Below are positions 37,346-48,227 of a stretch of 64,000 nt of DNA, one piece after another (position 1 is the stretch's first letter; every line of letters starts with the position of its first letter). The DNA lies in assembly GCA_947561585.1 (NCBI GenBank), contig CANNZV010002549.1, positions 1 through 64,000 of the forward strand. Reading direction: 5' to 3'. The DNA comes from Caprella mutica (taxonomy: Eukaryota; Arthropoda; Malacostraca; Amphipoda; Caprellidae). Both the position numbers and the translations under genes were made by a program. The notes under the pieces were generated by a model, which made no database searches, was not told the origin of the DNA, and was given only the letters and a program-made list of their open reading frames with translations.

Positions 37346-38190
37346 GCAGTAAAACTCCTGAGTTATGAAGAACTCGAGTAATGAAGAACTCGGGTAATGA
37401 AGAACTCGAGTAATGAAGAACTCGGGTAATGAAGAACTCGAGTAATGAAGAACTAGAGTAATGAAGAACTCGGGTAATGAAGAACTCGAGTAATGAAGAA
37501 CTCGAGTAATGAAGAACTCGGGTAATGAAGAACTCGAGTAATGAAGAACTCGAGTAATGAAGAACTCGGGTAATGAAGAACTCGAGTAAAGAAGAACTCG
37601 AGTAATGAAGAACTCGGGTAATGAAGAACTCGAGTAATGAAGAACTCGGGTAATGAAGAACTCGAGTAATGAAGAACTCGAGTAATGAAGAACTCGAGCA
37701 ATGAAGAACCCGAGTAATGAAGAACCCGAGTAATGAAAAACTTGAGTAATGAAGAACCCGAGTAATGAAGAACTCGAGTAATGAAGAACTCGAGTAATGA
37801 AGAACTCGAGCAATGAAGAACCCGAGTAATGAAGAACCCGAATAATGAAGAACCCGAGTAATGAAGAACCCGAGTAATGAAGAACTCGAGTAATGAAGAA
37901 CTCGAGCAATGAAAAACCCGAGTAATGAAGAACCCGAGTAATGAAGAACCCGAGTAATGAAGAACTCGAGTAATGATGGACCTGAATTGTGAAATGCATT
38001 TGAATTATTAAGTATTTTCTATGAGTAAATCATTGAAAACGATATACGGCATGAATTTCGACCTAGTTATTCCTCAAATACCATAGCTTTCTCCAAGATA
38101 TTAATCATAGAAAACTATCAGTGCCCCTGAGATATGAAGTGGCTCTGAGTTATGAAGGAACCATTACTTCCTAACTCAGGAGGTTCACTG
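37346..38190. mobile_element. Tigger/pogo-like MITE carrying a 16-bp array, copy 1
   Basis: The left end is cagtaaaactcctgagttat. The complement of the right end is cagtgaacctcctgagttag. Tigger/pogo-type elements have ends of the form CAGTrrAACCTC. Subterminal sequence such as ccttcataactcagagccac (right-side complement) matches the second copy at 39280-40472 in opposite orientation. The first 630 bases are mostly the 16-bp array. No transposase is present. Confidence 0.75.
37364..37975. repeat. 16-bp minisatellite inside the Tigger-like element, about 38 copies
   Basis: The unit is aactcgagtaatgaag. The central six bases vary among ctcgag, ctcggg, cccgag and ctagag. Variants are clustered: ctcggg alternates with ctcgag in the first half, and cccgag dominates the second half. 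The seed is visible at the element end itself (aactcctgagttatgaagaa), so the array grew from the transposon terminus. The 225-codon minus-strand frame is an artefact of a stop-free unit. Confidence 0.96.
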
Positions 38191-39279
38191 TACTATTTTA
38201 GTGTTTAGGATATGAACCTGGCACATATTAAATTGTGTGGTATTATAATTTAAAACTTTTTTATTCTTGATGAACGGGTAAATTAATACATAGCACTCAA
38301 TTAATGGTCAGGCTCATAACTTGAAACATTTCCTAAAATATCACCTTTTTTTATCTCTGAGTACCTATGTAGCAATTAGGAAAAAAGTTAAATATTAAGT
38401 TTTATTTTTTCTTACATGATCGAAAAGTGGACATATACATATTTATCTTATCAGTGCAAACTTAGACAGATGGAAATCAAAGTTGAACTGTTATCAATTT
38501 CAACTGATAATAAAGCTTAAATAATAATACTTGCATTAACATTACAAGATAAAACATGTGGTAAAAATAATAAAATGATTATTGCGTATCTGAAGTGCAA
38601 TAATTCTTCCTATGAAATAGAAACAATATACCGTATTGTGTTGTAATTATAGATACACTAGTTACCGATGAAAATTTTCTATGTTAAATGATCAATTATA
38701 ATTTTCTATTTTTCTTTCATACTTTAGAGGGCAAACTGTACTATTATTGTAATGTGAGATTTTAATGTTTTTCATTGCTTTTTGTACTGTATAATTTACC
38801 TCATTTTATCGTAGAGTTTCACTGATTTTTAGTCACAATTTCTTTAAGTAATTAATTAATTTTTCCGTGGTCCATATTTCCAATAATTTCCATAAGAAAC
38901 AAATTAGTATAGATTGTATAATGTTGTTCAAATTATCATACAATTGAATTACTTCTTGGTATTCCTCATTAATTGGTTATTTTGCATGTAAATTGAATAA
39001 TTTCACAAATTATATAGGAGTTTTATAGTATTTTTTCTTATATCACACTTTACAAAATTTCAATTGAAAACATGCTAAACAGCTACTAAAATTGTACAGT
39101 GTTGGTTCCTAAAAGAATTGAGACATCCCAGAGCCTAAAAAAGATCCAAATTAAAAATTTAATTAATAAAACTAGATTAGAAATTGATATATTAAATAAT
39201 ATATACAGTATGGGCCACAAAAAAGTTTCCGCTTTTTCAAATACTTGTAAATCGTTACACAATGGACGAAAAAGAAGTA
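38191..39279. other. AT-rich spacer between the two Tigger-like elements
   Basis: No gene or repeat recognised. The short frame at 39099-39392 runs into the element and has no domain character. Confidence 0.5.
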
Positions 39280-39723
39280 CAGTGAACCTCCTGAGTTTGA
39301 AGTATTGGTTTCTTCATAACTCAGAGCCACTTCGTAACTCATGTGCAGTGATAGTTTTCTGTGATAAAAATCATAGAGAATTTTGGTCTTGAAGGATAAC
39401 TATGACAAATTTTATTCTTTTTCGGTTGTGAACTAAATTTTGTACAAAATTGGGGTAATGGAGCAATTTCAGGTAAATATTGTGGAAAATCAATATAGCA
39501 TCTCATTATTGTACAAAATTATTATATTTATCTCATGGTACTAGACATTTTTGCCTAAATTTAAATCATTAGAAATACACAACATTCAAATTTCAAACTA
39601 TATAATATACACAGTTTATACTCAATATAACCGATTTTTCTGATTATTTAAACTTTATACTAAATCTACACCTTCCTGTTTTATATTTTATACGGAAAAA
39701 TAAAATCCTAGAATAGGGTTTAT

Positions 39724-40085
39724 CCTACATATAATTGAGTATCATCATATAATTGGGTATTATCCTATAATTGAGTATTATCATATAATTGAGTATTATC
39801 ATATAATTGGGTATTATCATATAATTGAGTATTATCATATAATTGAGTATTATCATATAATTGGGTATTATCATATAATTGAGTATTATCATATAATTGA
39901 GTATTATCATATAATTGGGTATTATCATATAATTGGGTATTATCATATAATTGAGTATTATCATATAATTGAGTATTATCATATAATTGAGTATTATCAT
40001 ATAATTGAGTATTATCATATAATTGAGTGTTATCATATAATTGGGTACTATCCTATAATAGAGTATTATCTTATAATATGGTAGT
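39724..40085. repeat. 18-bp minisatellite inside copy 2, about 20 copies
   Basis: The unit is tataattgagtattatca, with a gag/ggg variant. Its length is a multiple of three, so the minus strand gives a long NYMIIL-type repeat frame (129 codons) that is an artefact. Confidence 0.95.
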
Positions 40086-40215
40086 GTCTGGTGAAGAAGA
40101 TTGCAAAAACCCACTATTGGATTGAGACTGTAATTTTCATTAAAAAAAATTGTTTGTCATACTTTCAAGTTTTATTTTCACTTCTGCAATATGACTTTCA
40201 CTTACGTCAATTCAT

Positions 40216-40322
40216 TTTGCAATTATTTCAATTCATTTTTCACTTGTGCCAAATCATTTTTCACTTGTGCCAAATCATTTTTCACTTGTGCCAAATCATT
40301 TTTCACTTGTGCCAACTTCACT
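40216..40322. repeat. 21-bp minisatellite inside copy 2, about five copies
   Basis: The unit is atttttcacttgtgccaaat plus c. Four clean copies are flanked by degenerate ones. Confidence 0.93.
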
Positions 40323-40918
40323 TGTAAAAGGTGTAGTTATACCTCAAGTAGTAACGCTTTCTATGATTTAAACAAAGAAAACTACTTCATAACTTAGGAA
40401 CATTTCATAACTCAGGTCCTTCATCACTCGGGTGCTTCATAAAGAAAACTTCATAACTCAGGAGTTTTACTGTATTTTAGTCTCTTTTTCACCGCCTCTT
40501 ATTTTACTATTAACAGGTAAAAACAATTTTGAACTGATGGACATTGTTTAAGAACAGGTAAGCAAAGAGTGAGGGTGATTATTTTTGCTATTGCGCAAAG
40601 GTTATTCTTAGAGCTTACTCTGTGATTTTACTTACTAAAAGGCAGTGAATAAAAGGAAAAAAATTAGAATGGCAGATATTTTAATACAGGGTGCTTACAC
40701 TTCTTCCTTGGAAACTATTTTGAAATAGAACAACTTCAGTGACATTTTGATATAATTGAAGTTTTCACTAGGAATAGTAATTCTTTTTTTATCATTTTTT
40801 GCTGCAAACCGCATCGAATTTGGTAGCATATTTTCAATTTCATATGCTATTAAAGATTTTTATAATTAAAACTGTACAAAACCTATTTTACTTCCGACTT
40901 ACTAATTTAAGAAATTTT

Positions 40919-41035
40919 CAGCCTGAAGAAAAAGAATGTATACCATTTATTTTGAAGCAGTTGTCATCTAGGAATTTTCGGTCAGCAGACATTGTTGATA
41001 GTTCAAAACGTCTGGGTCAGTTAATAAATAGTTGA
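40919..41035 (+). CDS. Possible terminal exon, unrecognised
   Basis: After an acceptor-like gaaattttcag, the plus strand stays open for 38 codons to a stop and includes PEEKECIPFILKQLSSRN and ADIVDSSKRLGQLINS. The composition is more balanced and the residue mix more protein-like than neighbouring frames. No family recognised and no partner exon identified. Confidence 0.25.
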   Translation, partial: QPEEKECIPFILKQLSSRNFRSADIVDSSKRLGQLINS

Positions 41036-41475
41036 AGTCAACCGGTGATCCAAGTAAGTTTCACGGTGTAAGAACATGAATGTGAGAAGAAAGAATGAGT
41101 CAGCATAAAAAATAAAAGCAGACACGGTTACTCGAAAGGAAATGTGTGTGTGATAAAATAATATCACGATGCAAAAGAGTGATAGATGTTTTATTCAGTT
41201 TATAGGATAAAAGAATATTGAATTGTCAGCAATATTAATAATACATTTATCAGCAATAAATGTTAGCAAAAATGATAAGACTATGAATTAACTTACGTTT
41301 AATTTAAAATATCTATGATTTCAATATTGTTAATACGCAGAAGAAAACGAAAATAATACTGATTATTTATTTTATCAGTAAGTAATAAGATTTGGGGGAT
41401 TAATAAATTATAATACAAAATTTATATGCCAGGGTCACAAATGCTAATATTTTCTCTGTTTACAGAATTCAAAAA

Positions 41476-41572
41476 ACGAAGAAAGAAGAACGGACAGCAG
41501 AGATACCATAACAGTGGTCCCAGATAAAATAGATGGAGAACGAAGACCCAACAGTTGCAGATGAAGTACGTG
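41476..41572 (+). CDS. Possible exon, unrecognised
   Basis: After an acceptor-like tttctctgtttacag, the plus strand encodes NSKNEERRTDSRDTITVVPD and KIDGERRPNSCR before a stop. It is polar and charged with no known domain. It could be low-complexity chance or the end of a gene whose other exons I cannot see. Confidence 0.2.
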
Positions 41573-41805
41573 AGTCACACGTAGAAAGGACACCTACCTC
41601 ATCGAAGGAGTCAAGAAACAAAAGAGCCACAAATCCACACAACCACATGAAGCCACATAAGTCCACATAGCACATAAAAAGTAGTCGATAACTTTAATAA
41701 GCTTTTTATCGATCGGCATATTAACAAGGAATTATTGAATCATAACAAAAAGTAACGACGCAGCATTTTAATTAATATTTTAATTGACGACTCGGCTTGT
41801 TTACT

Positions 41806-42681
41806 AGGGAATGGTTTCCGGTATTTTCCATTTTTTTCGTTTTTTTTTTTAATTTAGTTACCCTGCAAATCTACCAAAGAAAACTCATAAAAAATTCCAT
41901 TCACCTAGTACGTTTGTGCGTGTGTCAAACGCGTTTCTCAGTTTGGGGGTTAGGGAGTTATTCTCTTATAGTGAGTGGGTTTATTTATGGTTGAATGGGT
42001 CCCATTTCAACCATAAATGGGTCCCATTTATGGTTGAAGGCTTCGTCGCTGCCTGGGTTGACCCCCGAAGCGACCTGATGAGTCTTCTTGGCTGGGACGA
42101 AAAGCGTATAGTTTTTTTTTAAATTTAAAAAATTTATTGATAAATATTTTTCTTCCTCCATTATCTCAGTACCATTTTTTCTCAAATTCTCCACGTTCAA
42201 AAGTATAGAACTTTTTGGGGGTTGGTGCTACAGAAAAATGTATAAGAGCTAATATGTTCAGACCGAAATTCCTAAGGTCGTGGTGAAGCCCTTTTCCTAT
42301 AACTTTTTCTATAAACTTAATTTTTTTTGAAAAAAACAAAAAAACAAAAAAAAAAAATATGACAATTTTTTTTAAAATTCAAATAAAAATTTTTTCAGAT
42401 AGAAATTCAAAAAAAAAGCTGCACCACGACCTTAGGATAGTAGTAGAGAACATATTAGCTTCAATAAATTTTTCTGTAGCACCAACCCCCAAGCCGTTCT
42501 ATAGTTTCCCGGGGGGGGTCGAAAAAGAAGGTTTTTCGACCCCCACGGGGGAGGGGGGCCCCAAAATGAAAAAATCTCAAAAAAGAGCATATGATTTCTT
42601 TTCACTTTACACCTTATGTTAAAATCTCAGCTCAATCGGACAAGTATTATTGGTACATCCTAAATACCGGAAACCATCCCC
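41806..42681. mobile_element. Hairpin-rich MITE, copy 1 (876 bp)
   Basis: The terminal inverted repeat is agggaatggtttccggtatt, and the complement of the right end is aggggatggtttccggtatt. Inside, a left arm (42217-42290, gggggttggtgctacagaaa ... cctaaggtcgtggtgaagcc) and a right arm (42418-42490) are inverted copies around an A/T-run core. A perfect 12-bp stem ggggtcgaaaaa/tttttcgacccc with loop gaagg lies at 42515-42543, followed by a run of G. A further palindrome at about 41985-42020 uses ttatggttgaatgggtccca. No transposase is present. Superfamily unknown; the TTAA-like flanks of copy 2 hint at a TTAA-targeting element. Confidence 0.8.
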
Positions 42682-43711
42682 TAAATTTATAGAAGTATGC
42701 GGTCTATTAGGTGAACATATATGAATTGAATAAATAGGAATTATTATTCATACTGTAAATATTTGAAAGTAATCATTTGTGAATATTTGATGTGAATATT
42801 TTTTAAATGCTAATTAGATTTTGATAATTAGAAAATTTTAGGATCAGAAAGAAGTAGGAATTTGAAAGAATGAAATAATTTTAAAATTAGTATACATAAA
42901 TGAAATGGTTATATTTATTACTAAATTGCAGTAAAATATTAAACGAACTTTAAATTTTTCTGAAAGAATTTAATAGTAAATTTTATTCAATAAAATAATT
43001 AAAAAATAGAAATTCTATTTTTTAACGGAAGGATGTTAATTTCAATTGCACGATTTTAAGTTGAATCAATGTTATATTTTAGAATATTTTAGAGAGGTCA
43101 GTGAACACATTTTGATATTTATATTGAGTAAACAAAAATATTATAAAGTATCTATTAAATTGCCCTTTTTCTATATGGGACTGATAGTTTATTATCACCT
43201 ATTTTCTAGGTAGGTGAGGCTTGTTAATAAACTTATCCCATAGAGCAAAATAAGTCTCCGGGTTCTTTAACAATTATTTGTATTATCTTAACTTGAAGAG
43301 ACTTGGAGGTAATTGATTGAATTCTATTAAACTGACAAATGACTAAACGGTAAAGTTTTTAGGAAGTAAATTAAACACAGGGAAGTTGTAAAATGATTGT
43401 AATAAGATTTAAGTTGAAATAATACAAAGTTCTAAGACTTACGCACAAGTCTTTAAATAAGCACAACACAAGTTTACACAAGTTTTAAATAAACTAGGGG
43501 TTGAGTAAACTAAGGGTTTAAATAAACATGGGTTTTGAGTAGCCATCTCAAGACTCCCTTTTGGCGGCGAAGCCAAGTTTCTACCAGGATCAGGACAGAC
43601 CCATCTTTCGGTAGACTAACGCGAACTATGAACACTTTAGTTAGGTGCCAATGGTATTTAAAGGGTGTACTGGAGAGTCCAACTTTCCAGTGTGTGAATA
43701 AACTTCTGTTA
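42682..43711. other. Spacer between the two hairpin-rich elements
   Basis: AT-rich, with a block of balanced composition at 43533-43700 (ttttggcggcgaagccaagt, then ctaccaggatcaggacagac, tggtatttaaagggtgtact) that has a TATA-like tatttaaag. It may be part of an LTR or another mobile element. No coding frame. Confidence 0.4.
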
Positions 43712-44577
43712 AGGGAATCGTTCCGGTCTTTTTGACATTTCTTTCGTTTTTTTTTTTTTTATTTAGTTACCTTGCAAATCTATCAAAGAAAACTCACAAA
43801 AAATTTCATTCACCTAGCACGTTTGTAAGTGTGTCAAACACGCTTCTCAGTTTGGGGGTTAGGTTGTTTTGAGGTTGTTTTGGAGGTTGTTTTTGTGTTG
43901 TTTCTGTTGTTTTTTTGCCTCCCATTTATGGTTGAAGGCTTCGTCGCTGCCTGGGTTGACCCCCGAAAAGCATAAATATTATTTTTTAAATTAAAAAAAA
44001 ATTAAAAAAAAAAAATTAAAAAAAAAAAAAAAATTGAAAACTTTCTTTCTTCCTCCATTATCTAGGTACCATTTTTCTCAAATTTTCCACGTTCAAAAGT
44101 ATAGAACGTTTTGGGGGTTGGTGCTACAGAAAAATGTATAAGAGCTAATATGTTCAGACCGAAATTCCTAAGGTCGTCTAGAAGCCCTTTTCCTCTTAAG
44201 TTTTCTATAAACAATTTATTTTTTGAAAAAAAAAAAAAAAAAAAAAAAAAAATGATTTTTTTTTTTTTTTTTTCAAATAAAAAATTTTTCAGATCGAAAT
44301 TCAAAAAAAGGGCTTCTAGACGACCTTAGGATAGTAGTAGAGAACATATTAGCTTCAATAAATTTTTCTGTAGCACCAACCCCCAAGCCGTTCTATAGTT
44401 TCCCGGGGGGGGTCGAAAAAGAAGGTTTTTCGACCCCCACGGGGGAGGGGGGCCCCAAAATGAAAAAATCTCAAAAGAGAGCATATGATTTTTTTTCACT
44501 TTACACCTTATGTTAAAATCTCAGCTCAATCGGACAATTATTAGTGGTACATCCCAAAAACCCGGAACGATCCCCTT
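43712..44577. mobile_element. Hairpin-rich MITE, copy 2 (866 bp), direct orientation
   Basis: The same design as 41806-42681: ends agggaatcgttccggtcttt and (complement) aggggatcgttccgggtttt, left arm 44113-44190, right arm 44311-44392, and the ggggtcgaaaaa stem near 44407-44440. Sequence outside the arms (gcaaatctatcaaagaaaac, cttcgtcgctgcctgggttg) is alignable with copy 1. TTAA stands directly outside both ends. The arm tips and the termini differ from copy 1 in matched fashion (see findings). Confidence 0.8.
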
Positions 44578-46039
44578 AAGGTACTGATAGTACTTTTCAG
44601 AGATGTTTTTCTACTCACTGCAGATAGAAATAACACACAATGCATTATTCAAATTTAACACGCTAGTGTTAATGGTTCTCTACACGAATAACATATAGAT
44701 CGGACAGATTTACTAATAGTTCTTTTTAGTAAAACCTGATTTGCTAATAAACATCCAAATTTAAGCATACTATTTGTTAACTTAATACATGGTCAGAAAT
44801 GTTATAAGTTCCTAACTATTAATTAAGTATTTCAATTAGAATAATTGAAATACTTACTTAATTCCTTTTAAATTAATTAAGTATTAATTTCAATTCTATC
44901 TATAGGAAAAGAACTCCGTATTGCTCCATATTTCAAAGTTATATAACTTTAGTTACAAATTATAAGGTTATATTCGAGTTACAAGTTATAGCTCTGGGTT
45001 ACAAGTTATAAAGTTATGTTCTGAAGTTACAAGTTATATTAGCGGCTTACATCAAAGCTATTCGTTTATAATTATATTCGAGCTCCTAGCGAGAATAACA
45101 TGACCATATATTTAAATAGCATTTCCTCTTAGTGAGTGAAAGATTATACCAGATTAAATGATTATCAAATTATAGAAATTGAAAGATTAAGTAAAGATAC
45201 AATTTCAGCGTATTAACAATAGAAGATTGATAATAGTATCCATGAAATTATTATAGTTTACTAAATTGAAACGAAACAGAATTAGAATAAAAATTAGAAA
45301 GTTTATATAATTTCTATGATGTAATATTAGGAATAATCTTTTTTAACAAATTTATAATCATGTCAGAAAACGTCAAAATTGTTTATTTACGAATAATTGC
45401 AGAGCAATGTTTAATTTTAGTGTGATACTTAATATTTCTTTAAAAAGAAAAATGATTTTATTAAAGCTAATGCAAATAAAAATGAATTGAATGTTGTTTG
45501 AAACAAATTAAATCAAAATAATTTTCTTGATGGTATGAAACAAAAATGTCACAATATTTTAAGTTAAGTTTTGATGTGTATTCATATATTTTTTATGTTA
45601 AATTTAGGTTTTGAAAATTAGGTAATCTTGAATTTAATATTTTTATACAAAGTATAATTTCTTTTTTGGATTTCTGAAGACTCTATTTAATATTGACATT
45701 CAGAAATAAAAGAGGGGAACAAAGGAATTAATAGAAATAAAATTGAACTATTAATAAATGTTTGAATTTTTTAACAGTTATAGGTTTGATGTTTATGATT
45801 GTTATTTTTGAATTTTAGAATTCTTCAATTTGAATTTTAGAATTCTTCAATTTGAATTTTAGAATTCTTCAATTTGAGATTCAATGTTATTAATTTTAGG
45901 AATGATTAAAATGGGATATAAGGTTTTAAATTTTAGAATTGTTTATTTGAAAATGAAGTTTTGAAATTACAATTTTTAAACTAATTTTTGAATTAAATGG
46001 AAGGGGGATATATGTGGTGTATTGATTTGATATAGTTAG
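44578..46039. other. AT-rich stretch with small repeats
   Basis: A near-perfect hairpin lies at about 44818-44870 (aattaagtatttcaatta and its complement around gaa). Imperfect repeats with gttacaagttata occur at 44930-45060. A 22-bp unit, tttgaattttagaattcttc plus aa, is tripled at about 45820-45885. No gene seen. Confidence 0.6.
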
Positions 46040-46315
46040 TACGTCATTAGTATGTCACTATAAATGTAAGCTTTGTAGAATGAACGAGTTAGTTCGCAGG
46101 TAGCCACCGTTCGGTAAACAATCAGAGTTCCTCTAATCAGAGTTCGCAAGTGAACGAGTTGGTTCGCAGGTATGCTTCAGTCCCCGTCCTACATCGTTGC
46201 TAGATAGTCTAACAGTTATAAACACTGTGGTATTACAGTGAAGAGTTTGTGTTGTAACTTGTGTAGAAGTGCAGTCTTTCTATTTCAAGTCTAATTAAAA
46301 AATCGTACCTTATCT
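46040..46315 (+). repeat. Direct repeat, left copy (possible short LTR)
   Basis: Matches 47088-47296: cactataaatgtaagctttg, then ggttcgcaggtatgcttcag, tccccgtcctacatcgttgc and gtgttgtaacttgtgtagaa, ending in a tctaattaaaaaatcgta-type sequence. This copy has an extra duplicated segment around the gaacgagttggttcgcagg phrase. A tataaatg box-like element near its start and A-rich end would suit an LTR. No primer binding site is recognised. Confidence 0.55.
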
Positions 46316-47087
46316 GACAATATTCTTTTAGCATAAAAATATAATAATAAAGCATATTCTTTTTATTAAAACATATTCTTTTTATTAAAAATTTATTCTT
46401 TTTTGTTAAAAAGTAATAAAACATATCCTTTTTAACAATATATAAAAAAATCAAGAAACTAATATATTTCTCAGTTCAGAGATATGCTATACAACTAAAG
46501 AATATATATTTACAAAAAAAGAACAATGGAAAGTAAGTATGTAGGTATTTTAGAAGACCGTTGCCGAACAATACATGCCAAAATTATTGGAACATACAAG
46601 CCGAATTAATGTTAATACCTGTAAAACCTGTTCAGGGTTCGATATTGAAAAGTTTCATAAATTAATATTAGTAAATGCATTTTATTTTATCCCTACAACT
46701 TTTCAACGTTTCTTAGTTTAAATTTAAAATTTATCCGTTTTATAAAACCGATATTACTATGACTGAACTTGGTCAGACGATATACAGATTGAATCCATGT
46801 GCCATATGATTCAAGTTAATAAAACTTATTTAAACTCTTCAAAGATTTCCATTGCACTGAAACAAGAGATTAGCATCCAAATGTGATTTAATTAAGGAAC
46901 TTGCTAATATCCCTATCATATTTATATATCTAATTGCAGCGAGCATAAAAGCATAATAAGAATATAAAGCATATTTTTAAGGAATATAAAGCATATTTCA
47001 GAGCATAAAAGAATATATTTAGAGCATATGAGAATATATTTCGTGAGAATATAAAGCATATTTCAAAGAGAATATTGTCTCAACCCT
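46316..47087. other. Interior between the direct repeats
   Basis: AT-rich and non-coding. Near the left side, repeated acatattctttttattaaa; near the right side, repeated gcataaaagaatatattt in roughly opposite sense. The middle (46500-46900) has no feature I recognise. Confidence 0.5.
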
Positions 47088-47296
47088 AGTCATTAGTATG
47101 TCTCTATAAATGTAAGCTTCGTACAATGAACGAGTTGGTTCGCAGGTATGCTTGAGTCCCCGTCCTACATCGTTGCTAGACATTCTAACAGTTAAAAACG
47201 CTGTGGTGTCACAGTGAAGACTTTGTGTTGTAACTTGTGTAGAAGTACAGTCTTTTGTATTTCAGGTCTAATTAAGAAATCATAACTTATCAATTA
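47088..47296 (+). repeat. Direct repeat, right copy (possible short LTR)
   Basis: About 200 bases at high identity to 46040-46315, in the same orientation and about 1.0 kb away. The spacing and non-coding interior fit a terminal-repeat retrotransposon in miniature, but the ends lack a clear TG...CA and target duplication. Confidence 0.55.
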
Positions 47297-47506
47297 ATTC
47301 GAATATTTAACGGGATTAATCTTAAGATAAGCGCAAATTTCAATTTAAACATCCAAATATCTATTCAATATCTATTTTAATCCGTGAACGACTTGTATAG
47401 ATACTAAATTTTTCTTAGAAGAAAGCCGCATTGCAATGAATCGGATATTACTTTCTGGTAAAGAAATATGCTACAAATGCATCCAAAGGAAGTTGATATC
47501 CACAAC

Positions 47507-47653
47507 TCAACACCACTTGTAAGCAATTTTACAAAGAAAATATGCCAGAGCCAACAGTTTTCCTTTAAAATATGATTTCTTTTTCTTTGTGTGTGCAGCT
47601 AAATCTGTGTGAATGAGACTCCTTTCTTCATTGTCCGGCATTTCAGCGGCAAC
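47507..47653 (-). pseudogene. Exon remnant: catalytic loop, then frame runs out
   Basis: The acceptor is tttcactttag, phase 0. It reads VAAEMPDNEERSLIHTDLAA, which aligns without gaps to Src [20 protein letters not shown]. The HRD arginine is Thr, and the catalytic-loop Arg-Asn that follows DLAA is HT. The frame then continues as HTKKKKSYFKG with no donor and stops at 47507. A faint CKIA near the end may echo the pre-DFG strand (CKIADFG). No DFG, activation loop or C-lobe is found downstream. Confidence 0.65.
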
Positions 47654-47746
47654 CTAAAGTGAAATGCGCTCATGAAAAGTTAGTATTTTTTTCAATATCA
47701 TTATGGTATATCAAATAATATTCAAAATATGTTTGACATTGCTTAC

Positions 47747-47820
47747 ATGGCTGCATATCTCCACCAAATCTGGAAGCACCATATCGCTTCCATCTTTACG
47801 AAGATCAGAGAGGAGAGATC
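47747..47820 (-). CDS. Exon: kinase hinge/helix D-E segment
   Basis: 74 nt. The acceptor is atttatctacag and the donor is ccat|gtaagc. It encodes SLLSDLRKDGSDMVLP and DLVEICSH, corresponding to Src 'GSLLDFL..........L..LV....Q'. The first two bases complete a Gly codon if the missing preceding exon ends in G. It ends in phase 0. Confidence 0.8.
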
Positions 47821-47929
47821 CTGTAGATAAATCAGATGTTACAAATTGGTTAACGAAAAAAATTAAACACTGTTTTAACTGACTTTCAAATCCTGATGTA
47901 CTTCAAGAAAAGCTGTTATCTATATATAT

Positions 47930-48012
47930 TATACCGGGTATTAGGAATTTTCGCTGCAAGAAAGTTAGCCGCAAGAAAATTTGTCGAACGGAAGATTCGT
48001 CAGAGAATTTTT
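47930..48012. repeat. 15/16-bp foldback-type units inside the kinase gene
   Basis: Units gcaagaaagttagcc, gcaagaaaatttgtcg and aacggaagattcgtca follow ataccgggtattaggaattt. The pattern matches the arrays at 23060 and 51220. It lies in the interval where the missing N-lobe exon should be. No inverted partner is seen. Confidence 0.5.
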
Positions 48013-48227
48013 TAACTCTCGGCTTAAGAACCCCAGAAAAATAGAGTGATCGCCACTATAATTATTTGGCTCCTTTTCCAACCCTCGTTACCAAGGATAC
48101 TTATAATACAACAAGAATCTTAACTTTAAATAATGACAATTTCATTAAATTATTTATATATGAATAATGCTTTTATAGTCTGATTTCAATTTTATTTGAT
48201 TGACAATGAAAAATAACACTGGCCGTG

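Larger units (their letters stand above)
39280..40472. mobile_element. Tigger/pogo-like MITE, copy 2, inverted to copy 1
   Basis: The left end is cagtgaacctcctgagtttg. The complement of the right end is cagtaaaactcctgagttat. A TA dinucleotide flanks each end, as expected for TA-targeting elements. Left subterminal sequence (ttcttcataactcagagcca, then cttcgtaactcatg) matches the complement of the right side of copy 1. It carries two other arrays (39724-40085 and 40216-40322) where copy 1 has its 16-bp array, plus two or three degenerate units (cttcatcactcgggtgcttc) related to the copy 1 array. Confidence 0.75.
40473..41805. other. Mostly AT-rich; a transposon-like end and two exon-like segments
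   Basis: At 40685 tacagggtgcttacacttct resembles a Tc1/mariner-type terminus without a visible partner. Exon-like segments at 40919-41035 and 41476-41572 are listed separately. The rest shows nothing recognisable. Confidence 0.4.

Noticed and set aside
37322..37999. 225-codon minus-strand Leu/Phe/Ser-rich protein
   Set aside because: A product of the stop-free 16-bp array within a Tigger-like element.
39725..40114. 129-codon NYMIIL repeat protein
   Set aside because: A product of the 18-bp array whose length is a multiple of three.
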